Source: Toxonevra muliebris (Eukaryota; Arthropoda; Insecta; Diptera; Pallopteridae). Taken from it: a DNA stretch of 64,000 nt. The first letter of the stretch is position 1. Each line of letters begins with the position of its first letter. The translations under genes and the position numbers were made by a program. The stretch is taken from positions 39,769,989-39,833,988 of the forward strand of contig OY829326.1 in assembly GCA_963691655.1 (NCBI GenBank), given 5' to 3'. The notes beneath the pieces were generated by a model, which was not told where the DNA came from, did no database searches, and worked only from the letters and a program-made list of their open reading frames with translations. Below are positions 44,438-56,257 of the stretch, piece after piece.

Positions 44438-47400
44438 TAATTTGGTAATTTGATTTTTTGATATAATCTCTGAACTACTGACCTTATTTAAAAAATTCTT
44501 TAAGCGTTCTATTGAAGGTTACAACTTTGTTTGAACATAGTCTTTGAGGTACACTTCTAAAAATTCAGCATAGGGGATTAATTATGCACTCTGATATCTT
44601 AGAAAGTTAAGCATTTTCATACCTAATTCGCCTGATTGATTAGCAATGAACAGTGTGTTTAGAATATATAATGAAATATACATACCTAGTCAGTATATTG
44701 CAAAATTTAATAATATTTCCTTCTTATTACCAAACTGGTCGTTTCAGTAAAAATATAAAGTTCTTACTAGTTTACTAAGTTTTTGCCATATTGAGTTGTC
44801 AGGCTACTTTATGTTCCTAGGCTAAAGCTTGTATTAGCTTAATAGCAGTTTTGTAACCTGAGCCCCCGACTAGGACTGCTAACAGGTTAATGTTTTGTTA
44901 GCTTTTCAATATATATATAAAGCGTTACATTATCAGGTAGTTCAACCAAGTTTCCTAACTACTTCGACGTGTATTTGAACTCAGTTCATCCATGAGTTTT
45001 AATTTAACTGAAAATATAAGGACTTTTTAGGGTTAAGTTTGTATAAAATTCAGTAGTTAAAGTTACCAGGGGCTTGTCAAACAGATGATGTAAAATACTT
45101 TTATAACTCGTTGGACTTTTTGAAGAGAGTTCGATTCAAAGAAAGAAATTCCCATTGAAAACAATGGCAAACCCCATGATAAAACTGCGAGCATATAAAT
45201 TATCACACAAAAGCTATTAATTTCGCAGCTCAGATTAAGTACAAGTTAAATAAATGCGAATAAAGTGGATTAGCTCTAACAAACCAGTAAATCCTTCTAT
45301 CAATCAAGAAGTATCATTCATACAAACTTACATATGTATACCTAAGTTTATTCGCATGATGGACGGGTAGGAGTTTATCAGTGAACTACTGTGACATGAC
45401 ATTTTGACATGTTACAAAACTAATATACACTTAAACATAAGATGTAGTGGTATTGCATAAAAAAAAAAAAAAAAAAGAGAACAGTCCAACCGACCAACCA
45501 GGCCAACCAAGCGTATAAACAACAAGAAACTACAACAATCACAACGAAAATATGATGAGAAAAAAATATATATATAAATTTCGTTTGTATGTATGTATTT
45601 AGATGATGATGATAAAGAAAACGAAGAATGAACAACAACCACAACAACAACAAAAATAAGGAGAGGCTATAAAATAAGAGCAATGAACAAAAGTCAAAAA
45701 TTTGAGACCGGTTTCTTGTTTTTTCTTTATTCTTTCCTTCGAATATGATTTTATTTTAGTTATTTCCCCTTGGCATTTGTGTCTACAAAGAGGAAACGCG
45801 CTACATACCAGAAAGAGACCAGAACCAGAACCACAACCAGAACCAAAGTTGAGTGTTAAACAACATGCAACTTCACTAACATGGCCAAGAAGATAAGGAG
45901 TAAAGGGGACGTTTGAGCGGACGGACAGACTGACGGACATCATTCATAAAAATGTAAGCATATAATTGTATTAAAATCATTTTCAAATTATGTTGTAGTT
46001 CATTTTTATTATTTCTAGTTTTTACTTCATACATATTTTTTTTTTTTATTATTTGTTTCTTACTTATTGTGTTAAACTAGTTAAATTAATTAGGGTTTAC
46101 ATTTATGGTTTAAAATAGAAAAAGATGGAGCAGAACTAGCTTAGCTGAAGAAGATGTAGAAGTTAAAGTAGTAAAAATATATAGTTAAAAAAAAATTTAA
46201 GTAGTTTTTATAATTTTTATTTTGCGCAATTTTCGTCACGCAATTGGAGTATTTACATAAACATACAATATCAAATTGCAACTTAATTTTATACCTACTC
46301 TTTTTTACTACCTTTTTTTCATTCACCATACTTAGGCATATTCTCGTTATACTATAATTAAACTAGGTACTTATGCACGGTGTACGGATATGTAGTGGAG
46401 TAGTGAAGCCCATGAGGAATGGTTTAGTTTTTTGAATCTGTAAATCTGCTGCCAAGTTGTAGATTTTTTTTTGTTTGCTTGCAATTAACAAATTTTCAAC
46501 ATGCGAATTTTATTTCCAATTTGAAGACTTTATTTGAACATGGTGGTTGGCCTATGGTGGCAATTAAATGTGAATCATACAGATGAAGTTATGGCAATAA
46601 AACTAAAATTAATGAGCATAATAAAAACATACGAGCTTAGGAAATCTAAGTTAATTTCATTTTGAATTATATTTCAATGAAATTAATACATAATTAATTA
46701 TAAATAATTATACTTATATTAAGTATGCAGTTTTGTTTTATATATATATATATATTTTTTTTTTTAAAAGTAGAGCGATAATTTACGTAAAAAACTCCTA
46801 CAGATTTTATAAAACTAAATAAGTTGAAATTTCAGAACTTTAAATTAAAATGTCTATACACATATTTTAAATTCAGATTAAACTTAACCCTCTAGTTCCC
46901 AAATTTTTTATTGATAAAAAAAAACAAAAATCGGAATTGATTAATATTGGGAAAGTTTAAACGCCTAAAATTATGTGTTGTTGAATGAGCTTTTTATCAA
47001 TTTGTTTTAAGTAATTATATATTTTATATATAAAATTCAGATTTTCAGCTATCCGTAGTATGACGGGAAGTATTTTATTTATTTTTTTTTTTAATTTTTC
47101 ACTTTTATATCAAATACAATCAAAATAATTAATTTTCCTATTTTTCACAAATTTTTTAAAGCTTGGGAAATTCTCTAAGATATGATAAAATCTAGCAACC
47201 GAAAACTGTTATGGTGGCAATTCCATCCCTTTTGGTGAAGGCCGTCTAGAGGCGGGTAAATGCAAAGTAATCGATGAGAATTCGATCAACAAATCTTTCA
47301 GTTGATCTACCAATTGCATTACGGACTGGGTATATACCCACGAACTCTATCCTTTTTAACCCAGTTTCGATTATATTAATACTGAGCGTGATTATCACAC

Positions 47401-48448
47401 GTTGACATAGTGTAATAGCAAACATATTTACATGAAAAATTCATAAGAAAATTAAATTTGTTTTTTTTTTGCATGCCTAAAATTTTTAATTGAATTTATA
47501 AAAATAAAACTCAAAAATAAAATTCATGTATGCACAATATACGCATTCTAAACACTCATATAGATTCCTAAATCTTCCATCTTGCCTTCTTTCTCTTCTA
47601 ATAACCACAAGATAAAAATAAAACTTTTTAATTAATGAAAATTTCATAACGTTTCAAGTTTTTCAATCTCATTAAAAAGAGTTAGCACATTCTTCTTCAG
47701 CTCAAAGATACATACACGCACACACACTTAAACATACATAAACCCAATTGGAAAAGACTTGCACGCGGCACCACAGATATCTTCAAGATCATGCAGCGTT
47801 AGCAAGAAGCATTGCTGACTCCCATACTGCGCTCTATGACAAATTAAATATAATTGTTTGATTCACAAGCTGTCATATACTGTCGTATAATCATAATGTC
47901 GTATAATTTTGTATGAAAAATGAGAGAATTTATGACAAATTAGATGAGACGACTCCGAATAAGATAGCTTGTGAATTACTCAGATATTTGAATAATGACA
48001 CACACATATGATATTATCGTTCGTTATGTCATCGATTAGATAATCGATAAGGTAAGTCTTCGAGAGTGTTATGAATATGACAGAATCTGTAATTTGTTCA
48101 GAATATTGAAACAAAGAAAAATGGGTTGGCCAGATCTCAGAATTAAAATTAGTACTCATTCCACAGGAAAATTATAAATTACGGACTAGGGTGGCTACCA
48201 CTGAATAAAAAAAAACTATTAAACTTAAGCAAATCCGAGAAAGAGAATAGGGTTTAGATGAACTGTTTGGTCTATTTTTTAAAAGTACTCGATTTACATA
48301 TGGAGGAAATCTGAGTGGATCTTTGAGTTTCAAAAACCACAACTGTTCGTTTTTTCAAGATATAAGTTCCAAAAACAACACTGGCCACCAGGGAGGCGGG
48401 AGGGAGGTTAAGCCCAATGAAAATCTCATACATTTTGAGCATTGATTA
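44438..48448. other. Non-coding AT-rich stretch
   Basis: Simple repeats (A run 45459-45475, TATA tracts 45565-45578 and 46739-46754). A TTAACCCTCTAGTTCCC lone piggyBac-like end lies near 46885. A short inverted repeat TTCACAAGCTGTC (47862) and its complement near 47963-47975 delimit about 114 bases and could be a tiny MITE. No gene recognised. Confidence 0.5.
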
Positions 48449-48732
48449 CACAGTGCAACAAAAATTGTATGCGCAAGATTTTCGAACGGTTTTATAGAAA
48501 TTTATTTCTTTATGCTTAATAACTTTACTTCAGACATCAAATTCGTATCTGTTGAAATAAAGAAATTCCTTAATAGCCCCTGAAGACCCCATTTTTCCGA
48601 CTTCAGATCCATATTGTCGTAGAAGTAGAAGTGATGGAGAAAAACTGAGTACGATCAGCGATTCTAAATTACTATAAAAATGTTTGAAAATCTCGCGCAT
48701 AAGACAAAAGTAGAAAATTTGTTGCACTGTGC
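48449..48732. mobile_element. TA-flanked MITE, about 284 bp; copy 2 of a dispersed repeat
   Basis: TA dinucleotides at 48447-48448 and 48733-48734 flank ends CACAGTGCAACAAAAATTG (left) and, read inward, GCACAGTGCAACAAATTTTC (right). The interior matches 18195-18429 in the same orientation, so this is a real repeat family. TA flanks and terminal inverted repeats suggest a Tc1/mariner-type non-autonomous element. Confidence 0.8.
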
Positions 48733-51700
48733 TATAAATCAAAAAAAAATTTGCAAATTCTGGTGCAGGTGTAGACACATTATAAATGATACACGGTCTT
48801 TCACAGGAAATGGAAAAAACAACGAAGCTAGAGCTAATTCTTTTTTTATTTTTGTGTGTTTCTAAATCAATCAAAAAAATTAAAGAATCTTTTGTGAGAT
48901 TTTTCAAGATTTTTTTTTTTTTTTTTGAACGTTGCCTCTTTTTACAACGAAATAAACATTTCTCAAAAACTTTTTACATGCTAAAATTTCCTTGTAGACA
49001 AAAGTAGTGACTTTATCAAGGACAATATAATATCCCACTGGGTAAACATATAAGTTTATATATGGTATTTGCCTTCACATTTATGTAATGTTATAGGGTG
49101 AAAATATGTAAGAAGAAAATTCTTACGAAAATTAAGATTTCTCCTAAAAAAAAAACAAAAAACATTTTTCAATTTCGCTCGTTCTTTTTCTTTGTGAAGA
49201 TTTTTCTGCGATATTAATGCAATAATTTTGTTCAGTTTTTCAGCTAACAAATTGTTGCACTTTCTCTAATTTGTTGTTGTTGTGTTGCAATAAAAACACT
49301 TGAGCCAAAAACTATTGTGATTCTATGTTTTTGCTGTTTTTATTAAAATATTTAGATATTCGAGCACCTACTAAAGTTTCAAGGTTTTGCTAAATTAAAA
49401 TTACACAACTTTCAATTTGTTTTTGTTTTTAGTATTTGTTGTTGTTGTTGTTAAAAATCCTCCTTCTTCCTATTCTTCTTCTTGCATTGACGCAAGAAAC
49501 TTGCGTTCGCAATATTTCCAAGTGTGAATGAATGCAACTACAAATACAAATAGTTTGGTGCCAACACCAACATCAACACAACCAAAACACTGTGGAGCAC
49601 TTAGAATCTTCTTCCAATAAAAAAAAAAAACAAAAACTATTTTACATTTGTGTGCACGTACATGTATGTGTTATGTATGTGTCGTGTATGTGTTTATGTA
49701 AGTGTATTTGTGCCACTTCGTGCTGCTGATTTAAAATATGCAAATTTAATTTAAAATTCACTTTGGAAACAAAACTACTTCAAAGCTGCCTGCCATCAAG
49801 AATTTACTAGTAGTAGTCAAATTACTAAATTTTCTTGTTGTTGCTGATGTTCTTCGTTGTTGCTGATAGTCTTCTGCTATTCTATTTCTTATTGTTTTAC
49901 TTAGTTGCTACAGCTGCTGTCGTTACTATGACATTCGTTGTTTGTATATTCTTATTGAATTAAAAATTTTGGTTTCTTGGTCTTGTCGATGTAAAATTTT
50001 GTATATATTGTTAGCAAATTTTAAGTGGCAAAATTAATTTTATTTTACACAAGGTCCCCTTGATTTAATATTCGCACATCATATAATTTTTGATTTATTT
50101 GTGGTAAAATTTAAGTTAGCAAAGAATTTTTTGAAGTTAACTGTACTTAATACTATACGAAGGAATTAAATCGATATTGAACTTAGAAGAACTGAGCACA
50201 ATTGAGAACTTATGCGGATAAATTTCATTTATGGGAATTTTTAGAGCTTCGTGGGGAAAAGGATTTACATTTTTGTGTAAAAATCATTAAAAAAAATTGG
50301 GCAGTCGACAATGCCTGAGGCTGGAACTTTCTCGAATTTATGACAATTTTTACTTTTTTTTAAACTGTTTTTTTTTTTTTGATTTAAAATAAATATTTTA
50401 TTTAAAATAAATAAATAAAAATCCCCTGAAGAAGGCCTAAAATTTGCGCCGAAACTTTGGGAAAAAGTATGAAATAGTTAACTATTTGCGTATGAAAATT
50501 TCGACCAAAAAGCCTGTCATGAAATATTTCTATTTAGTACATGTAAATCGATTTTTATTTGTAATTAGAAAAAAAATAACTTGTTACAAAAATCTAATTA
50601 CCTTACATTCAGTTTTAATTAGAAACCTTGGAAAATTATTTACCTAAAAAGAGAAGAAATAAAATTTTTATTTTATTAAGTATTTAAATAATTTATTAAA
50701 ATATTTGCATTATCATTTTTAAAAATAAATATTTTTTTGATAGTGGTACAGTAGCGGATCAAAGTAAAAAAATTGTTTTTGTTTTTGTTAATTTTCAATC
50801 ACTCACAATTTTTACAAAATTTGTACAAATACACAAAATTTTTAATATGTTGTGGAGAAAACTTTGTCAAACACGATTTTCCATATTTTTAGGGTCCTAA
50901 GGACTGCAATGAAAACTTTTTAAGAATTATTTTGAAATGGGGATCGAAAGATTCGAATCTGGACTTGGTTTTGCTCTATCGGTTCTAGTTTTCATACGGT
51001 CAAGAAAGGGTTAAGTAAAAAATGTGTACTAAGTTATTTTGTTTATCTTTAAAAAATATCTAGTAAAAACGTACTGAAAAAATTCATTAAAAATCCCATT
51101 GAGAGCCACAAGGTCAAGAGTGACCCATGAAAGTTCGGAGTCGCAAAATGTCTGTTTTGCGACTCTGAAAAAATTTAACAAGAAATCGGGGTCAGATAAT
51201 ACGAATACGGATTTGGTTTTGCGCTGTCTCCTCTGGTCTCCTTACGGGTCTATCTATATATAGAAACATTTTATTTTGTATTTTTTTCTAGTCCTGCTTA
51301 TAAGGCTATGGAAAAAACCAAACTTGAATCTGGGTCTGACTGCTATCTTTAAGTTAGGAATCTTGAAATTTCGGTTATAAATAAAACATTCAAAATTCTG
51401 GTTTTACTCATACCATTTAATAATAAAAAACCGACCGTACCGAGATTCGTTCTAATTCAACTAAGAAAAAGCCTATGGGTGCTTCAAGTACTCAAGTCGA
51501 CGAATTTAATGTAATATTTTCTTATGGTTCAATTACAGCTTTTTGGTTGTGACAAATTTTCTAACAAATTTTCAGTTTCAAAATGTTGTAAAATAAATAT
51601 TAATATTTTTTTCGAATAGTAGCGGATTCCCAAATGGCCGTCTGATTTGCTGGTCTATATATACACTGTTAATGTTTTGAATACAAAAAGTTCATTAAGC

Positions 51701-52422
51701 CTATTACATATTACTTAAATAAAAACCTAAGCAAGAACTAAAGTCTTGACTTTCAAAAATTAACACGCAGATTCAATTTTCATTGTCTCCTAAAATATCA
51801 AAAAGTAACTAGAATTATCGAATTTTAATGAACAAAGGTCGAAAGCGAATATGTACTTTCTTTTATCATTTTGAAAAAGATTTTTCAATCAACCTTTTCA
51901 GAAATGGGGGGAAAAAAAATCGAAAATACAAAATTTACAACTTTTATTGCGAAACTATTAAACTTATAAAAAAATGGATGCGTGCAAGGACGCAAGATAT
52001 TTGATGTGTAAACAGTTAAGCCAACTGGTTGCCATATAAATAAACTTATATGTATAGCCATATATATGGATTTGATGTTTAATCTACTTATATGCTTAGG
52101 TAAATAATTCAAATAAAAACAATTCTTTTATAAACTAACAAATTTATTAGATATCATTATCTTTTCTATATAATAGCCCAATTCACTATAAATTGCAAAT
52201 GATCTTGCATCATTGCAAATGCAAATTTTTATTCCATATCGCATATATTTGTTGTTGTGATAGCAGAAATATTTTGCATTTACACCAAATCGTGAATAAT
52301 TATTTTTCTTTTACTCAATGCATCGAGCACGATATGCTTGCATATACGCAGCTGCAATTGCATCTTTAAGTTTTTTTTCCTGTCGATTTGAAATTTTAAT
52401 AGATGTGAAAATTTTACATAAA
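48733..52422. other. Non-coding AT-rich stretch
   Basis: TTG/GTT tracts (about 49436-49452 and 49836-49863), TCT tracts (49460-49480) and T runs. No gene recognised. Confidence 0.5.
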
Positions 52423-52496
52423 GTCGCCTGAGAATTGATTTGGCGTATAGATATAAGAATTTTTACACACATACGCCAAATCAATTCTCAGGAGAC
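52423..52496. other. Compact hairpin with 22-bp perfect stem
   Basis: Arm 52427-52448 (begins CCTGAGAATTGATTTGGCG) is exactly complementary to 52471-52492, with a 22-base loop. Three more pairs extend the stem beyond one mismatch. Size and shape resemble a precursor microRNA, but the perfect stem also fits a young foldback element. It lies 22 bases from the piggyBac-type MITE. Confidence 0.93.
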
Positions 52497-52518
52497 GATA
52501 AGTGCTTTCCGCATTTAA

Positions 52519-52723
52519 CCTTAGAAAGGCAACAGGGGTGACCAGTCACCCCACTACTTTTTAAAAGCACCGCAAAGAGAGTTGTCTTAACTGCATTTAA
52601 TAAAAATAAAAAAGAATGTATTTTTATAGAAGTAAATAAGTGATTTTGTAATAAATAAGTTTGATTTTTTCTGTTTAACATTTTTGCTATTTATATAGAA
52701 AAAAAAGTGTTGCTTTTCTAAGG
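52519..52723. mobile_element. piggyBac-type MITE, 205 bp, TTAA flanks
   Basis: TTAA at 52515-52518 and 52724-52727. Left end CCTTAGAAAGGCAACA, right end read inward CCTTAGAAAAGCAACA: 15 of 16 match. Just inside the left end GGGGTGAC-CA-GTCACCCC forms a tight hairpin with no mirror on the right. No transposase. Confidence 0.87.
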
Positions 52724-52989
52724 TTAATGTACAAAGCAATATTTTTATAATGCAGTGGTTTGCTATCATTATCACTACATTTTGTTTATACATTTATTGA
52801 AACCTAGATTCTTTATTACTTATCATTTTGTATTGTCTTTATATTTTAAAAAATATATAATTTTAATCCAATCTAACTAACCGAATGCAAAACCTATCAA
52901 ACGCCTGTTTTTGTTACGTCGTCTTCTCTGCTTGCATGGTATAGTCGATCTCCACATGTTTAACACCAACAAAAAATAAATGTACACAC

Positions 52990-53556
52990 CAGCCATGCCA
53001 ACTTGCGGGGAATTCCCCGATTTGCGGGCAATTTTACTTGGTGCGGGGAATCGGGGAATGAGCTGTTTTTTGCGGGGAATTTGAAGTCGTTCAAATTTTA
53101 GTCAGCCGCTTCGACTTCCCTTTCGGCCGTTTTGAAAGGCCTAGATATGCCTTCGTCCAGCACCTCCTGATTAATAACTCTTAATCAATGCTGACTAATC
53201 TGTAAACTTTCTCAAAACAAAGTTTTTGCCATTTTTTATTTGAGTCAAAAGAAATTCCATGTCTTCTCCTTTGAGAACTTTGATGTTCAAAAGTCGGCTG
53301 AAGTTTATTTGTTAAGAATTCCGGAGTCAGAAAGTACATTTCTATTAATCTACCAGCCAGCGCCATACAAATTGGTTAAGTTTTGGGCCGGGAAAGTTCA
53401 GGGTCGTTTTAAAATAACACTCAATTTCGTTTTTGTAAAATGTTTATATGGAAAGTGGTATGATATGAAATTATACCAATGCGGGGAACTCGGTCGAAAA
53501 TCGGGAAATTTCTCGAGGGTTATCGGGGAGAGAGAAAAAATTAATTGGCATCCCTG
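52990..53556. mobile_element. hAT-type MITE, 567 bp, exact 8-bp duplication
   Basis: GTACACAC at 52982-52989 and 53557-53564 is an exact 8-bp duplication. The ends are CAGCCATGCCAACTTG (left) and CAGGGATGCCAATTAA (right, read inward), matching the common hAT terminus CAGGGRTGCCAA. The left 110 bases and the right 90 bases are enriched in CGGGGAA/CGGGAA words, likely subterminal transposase sites. The open frame 53240-53617 crosses the right boundary and has no hAT transposase motif. Confidence 0.88.
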
Positions 53557-53564
53557 GTACACAC

Positions 53565-56057
53565 ACATTTTGTTTTCGTATGTACATATATGTGTGAGTA
53601 AATTGATCGAAACATAAATAAGCAAACTCCTCTCGTATTTTAATTTCTCCCTCTCTTCTTCTCTTCTCTTTGTTGTTTAGAGTAGCACAGTCATGTCGCG
53701 TAGTAGTGAGAGCGAGAGGGGAACTGGACGATACAGTTATTTTACATCTTACGTTATAGTTATTCTTACATTTTACACATTTGAGCTTTTGCCCATACAG
53801 TGAGCTAAAATGTTTACACATCAAAAATTGCTATGCTTTTTATACCTATCATTTAAACAAGACAAATTTAGTTAGAATAAATTCATATCTGTGCCTGCCA
53901 AAAATTATGAAAAAATCCAATTCCAAGTCTTGTTTGTGTCTTTTGTTTCAGACCGGCTTTTTTTTTATTATATAATTAAGTTATTTACATCCTATTTATT
54001 TACTTGCTTTTGGTTGCTTACTTTTTTCTCATAACAATGTAATAAAATTAAAGAAAATGAATAATTGTTTATAAAATCCATTTAAAATGTACTAAGGTAC
54101 ACGTGTATCTTTTCAGTAGATTGAAGGTGTAAAAGTTGTCAGGAGAATGAGGGTGAAATTGTTGAATTTTTTTAGGCAGTAAATTCCCACACACCCCCCC
54201 CCCCCCCCCAAGTTAGATTTTGCACTCAATGTAAACTTTACTTTGCATGCAAAATGGATAAGTGGCTGTGTAAACGCGCCTTTTGTAGTAAAAATGTTCA
54301 AACTGTGTTCTAAGCCGGTTAGAAAAATTTATAGTGATGTATATTTATATTATTCTCTTAAACTTAGGTAGAGCTGAAGGATCCATTTATTGCCAAAAGA
54401 AAATGAAAGCGGTTAGAACTCGACAGATAAAGGTTGAAAAAATGGAAACTGTAAGCAATTCCGAGAACTGAATTCCAAACTGAATATTTGTATAACATAT
54501 ACTGATTGTATTAAAAGAATGAACCAAATTTTAAAAATCTCAGCCTCTACACTGAAGATTTGTGTACATAGTAGCTTTCTTGAACTTTGCTTAGAGCAAA
54601 ACGTGGCATGAAAGTTGAGAAAATTACATTAAATGAAGCATGAAATTTGAGAATTAATTTATTTAATTGAAGCAAAAACAAAAAAACAAAAAAACAAAAA
54701 AAAAAAAAAAAACAATTATAACAAAAGTCTATTGTTTATGATTTCAATCAATTAAACTGTAAATAAATTTAAATCTTTTTTAAATGTTCCAAAAATTGTG
54801 ACATCAGCAGAGTGTGTGGGGGCAAAAAATAAATGTCGAATTTGCCAAGCTACTCAAAAAAAAAAAAAAAAAATAAATAAAAAGAAGGAAAAAAGAACAG
54901 AGCAAAAAAAAAAAAAAAAAAAAAAAACAGTCAGTCAGCACTTTACTTTTGTCATGCCAATCATTGCCGAATATTTAAATATTATACTTGAGTAGACACT
55001 TTAGTTTACTTTGAGCACTACTTTTTTGGGGTCTATTTATTTATTTGTTTGTTTAATTTTTGCAATCGAATCAAAAGTAAACGACGCTTTTGAGTGTCGC
55101 AAGAACATATCTATCATAAGTTTTCTATAATAATTTATACATTCATTATATACATAATTGTAGTATAATTATTTGTTTATTAATAAACATTTTGATTTTT
55201 GTATAGATATCTCTTTACATATATATAAGAATATAAGAACGTACGGATCATGAGCTTGGTCTGATTGACTGACTTAGGTTCTGACGCTCATGCTAAAATT
55301 CGCATTAAACGTCTAGAACATCCGATTTCAGTTTAAAAAAAATAATTAGTTTTTCCATTCACCGATTCAATTATAAACATAAATTCCTATTTACATATGT
55401 ACCTAAGTATATACAAATTTTAAATTTGCACTTAGAGTCAAATAATCAAGCTTTTTAAGGATTAAGTTTTTTCAATGAAAATAAATCTGAAACTTAAATT
55501 CTTGAAGAGGTACTTCTTTCTGACACATTCCAAGACTCAACACAAAGGAAATTGTCATCTCACGTATAAATTTTGTATTTGTTTTTCATTTGAATAGCAG
55601 CAACAAAAGCAAGAATGGCAGGAAATGTATCTAACATGAACTCATTTATTATATACAATCACACATACATACATAAATATTTTCAACGTGCTTTAATCAT
55701 TTTTTGTACTCTTCTTCGTCATCATCGTCGTCATCAGCTTCTTTTATATTTTTGTGTACTTTCAAAAGTCATGAAAAAATTTTTTCAGTGGAAAGAAGAA
55801 CACGATTATGCCTGAGTAAACAACAATAGTGTGTAATGAAAAGTCACTTAACAAGATACTGATAATCTCATATAGCATACATTTGTATACTTACTCGAAC
55901 GTACATATGTATATACATATATCTATCTATGAGATACGCAACAGCGACAACAATAAAAGCCGGGTGGCAGCACTAACTACATATACAGACATACATACAT
56001 ACCTACAGAGCAAATCACATAGGTACGAGCACAACATTCTATCAAATTGATCTAAAC
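53565..56057. other. Non-coding AT-rich stretch
   Basis: A 16-base C run lies at 54194-54209, with long A-rich tracts at 54676-54712, 54857-54875 and 54905-54927. No gene recognised. Confidence 0.5.
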
Positions 56058-56257
56058 NNNNNNNNNNNNNNNNNNNNNNNNNNNNNNNNNNNNNNNNNNN
56101 NNNNNNNNNNNNNNNNNNNNNNNNNNNNNNNNNNNNNNNNNNNNNNNNNNNNNNNNNNNNNNNNNNNNNNNNNNNNNNNNNNNNNNNNNNNNNNNNNNNN
56201 NNNNNNNNNNNNNNNNNNNNNNNNNNNNNNNNNNNNNNNNNNNNNNNNNNNNNNNNN
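56058..56257. other. Assembly gap, 200 N
   Basis: Exactly 200 N, a conventional placeholder, so the real gap length is unknown. Confidence 0.99.

Noticed and set aside
47862..47975. 114-bp inverted-repeat unit with TTCACAAGCT ends
   Set aside because: Only about 13 bases of match and no target-site duplication; mentioned in the region entry but not called.
53240..53617. 125-residue plus-strand frame
   Set aside because: It crosses the right end and target duplication of the hAT-type MITE, so it is chance coding.
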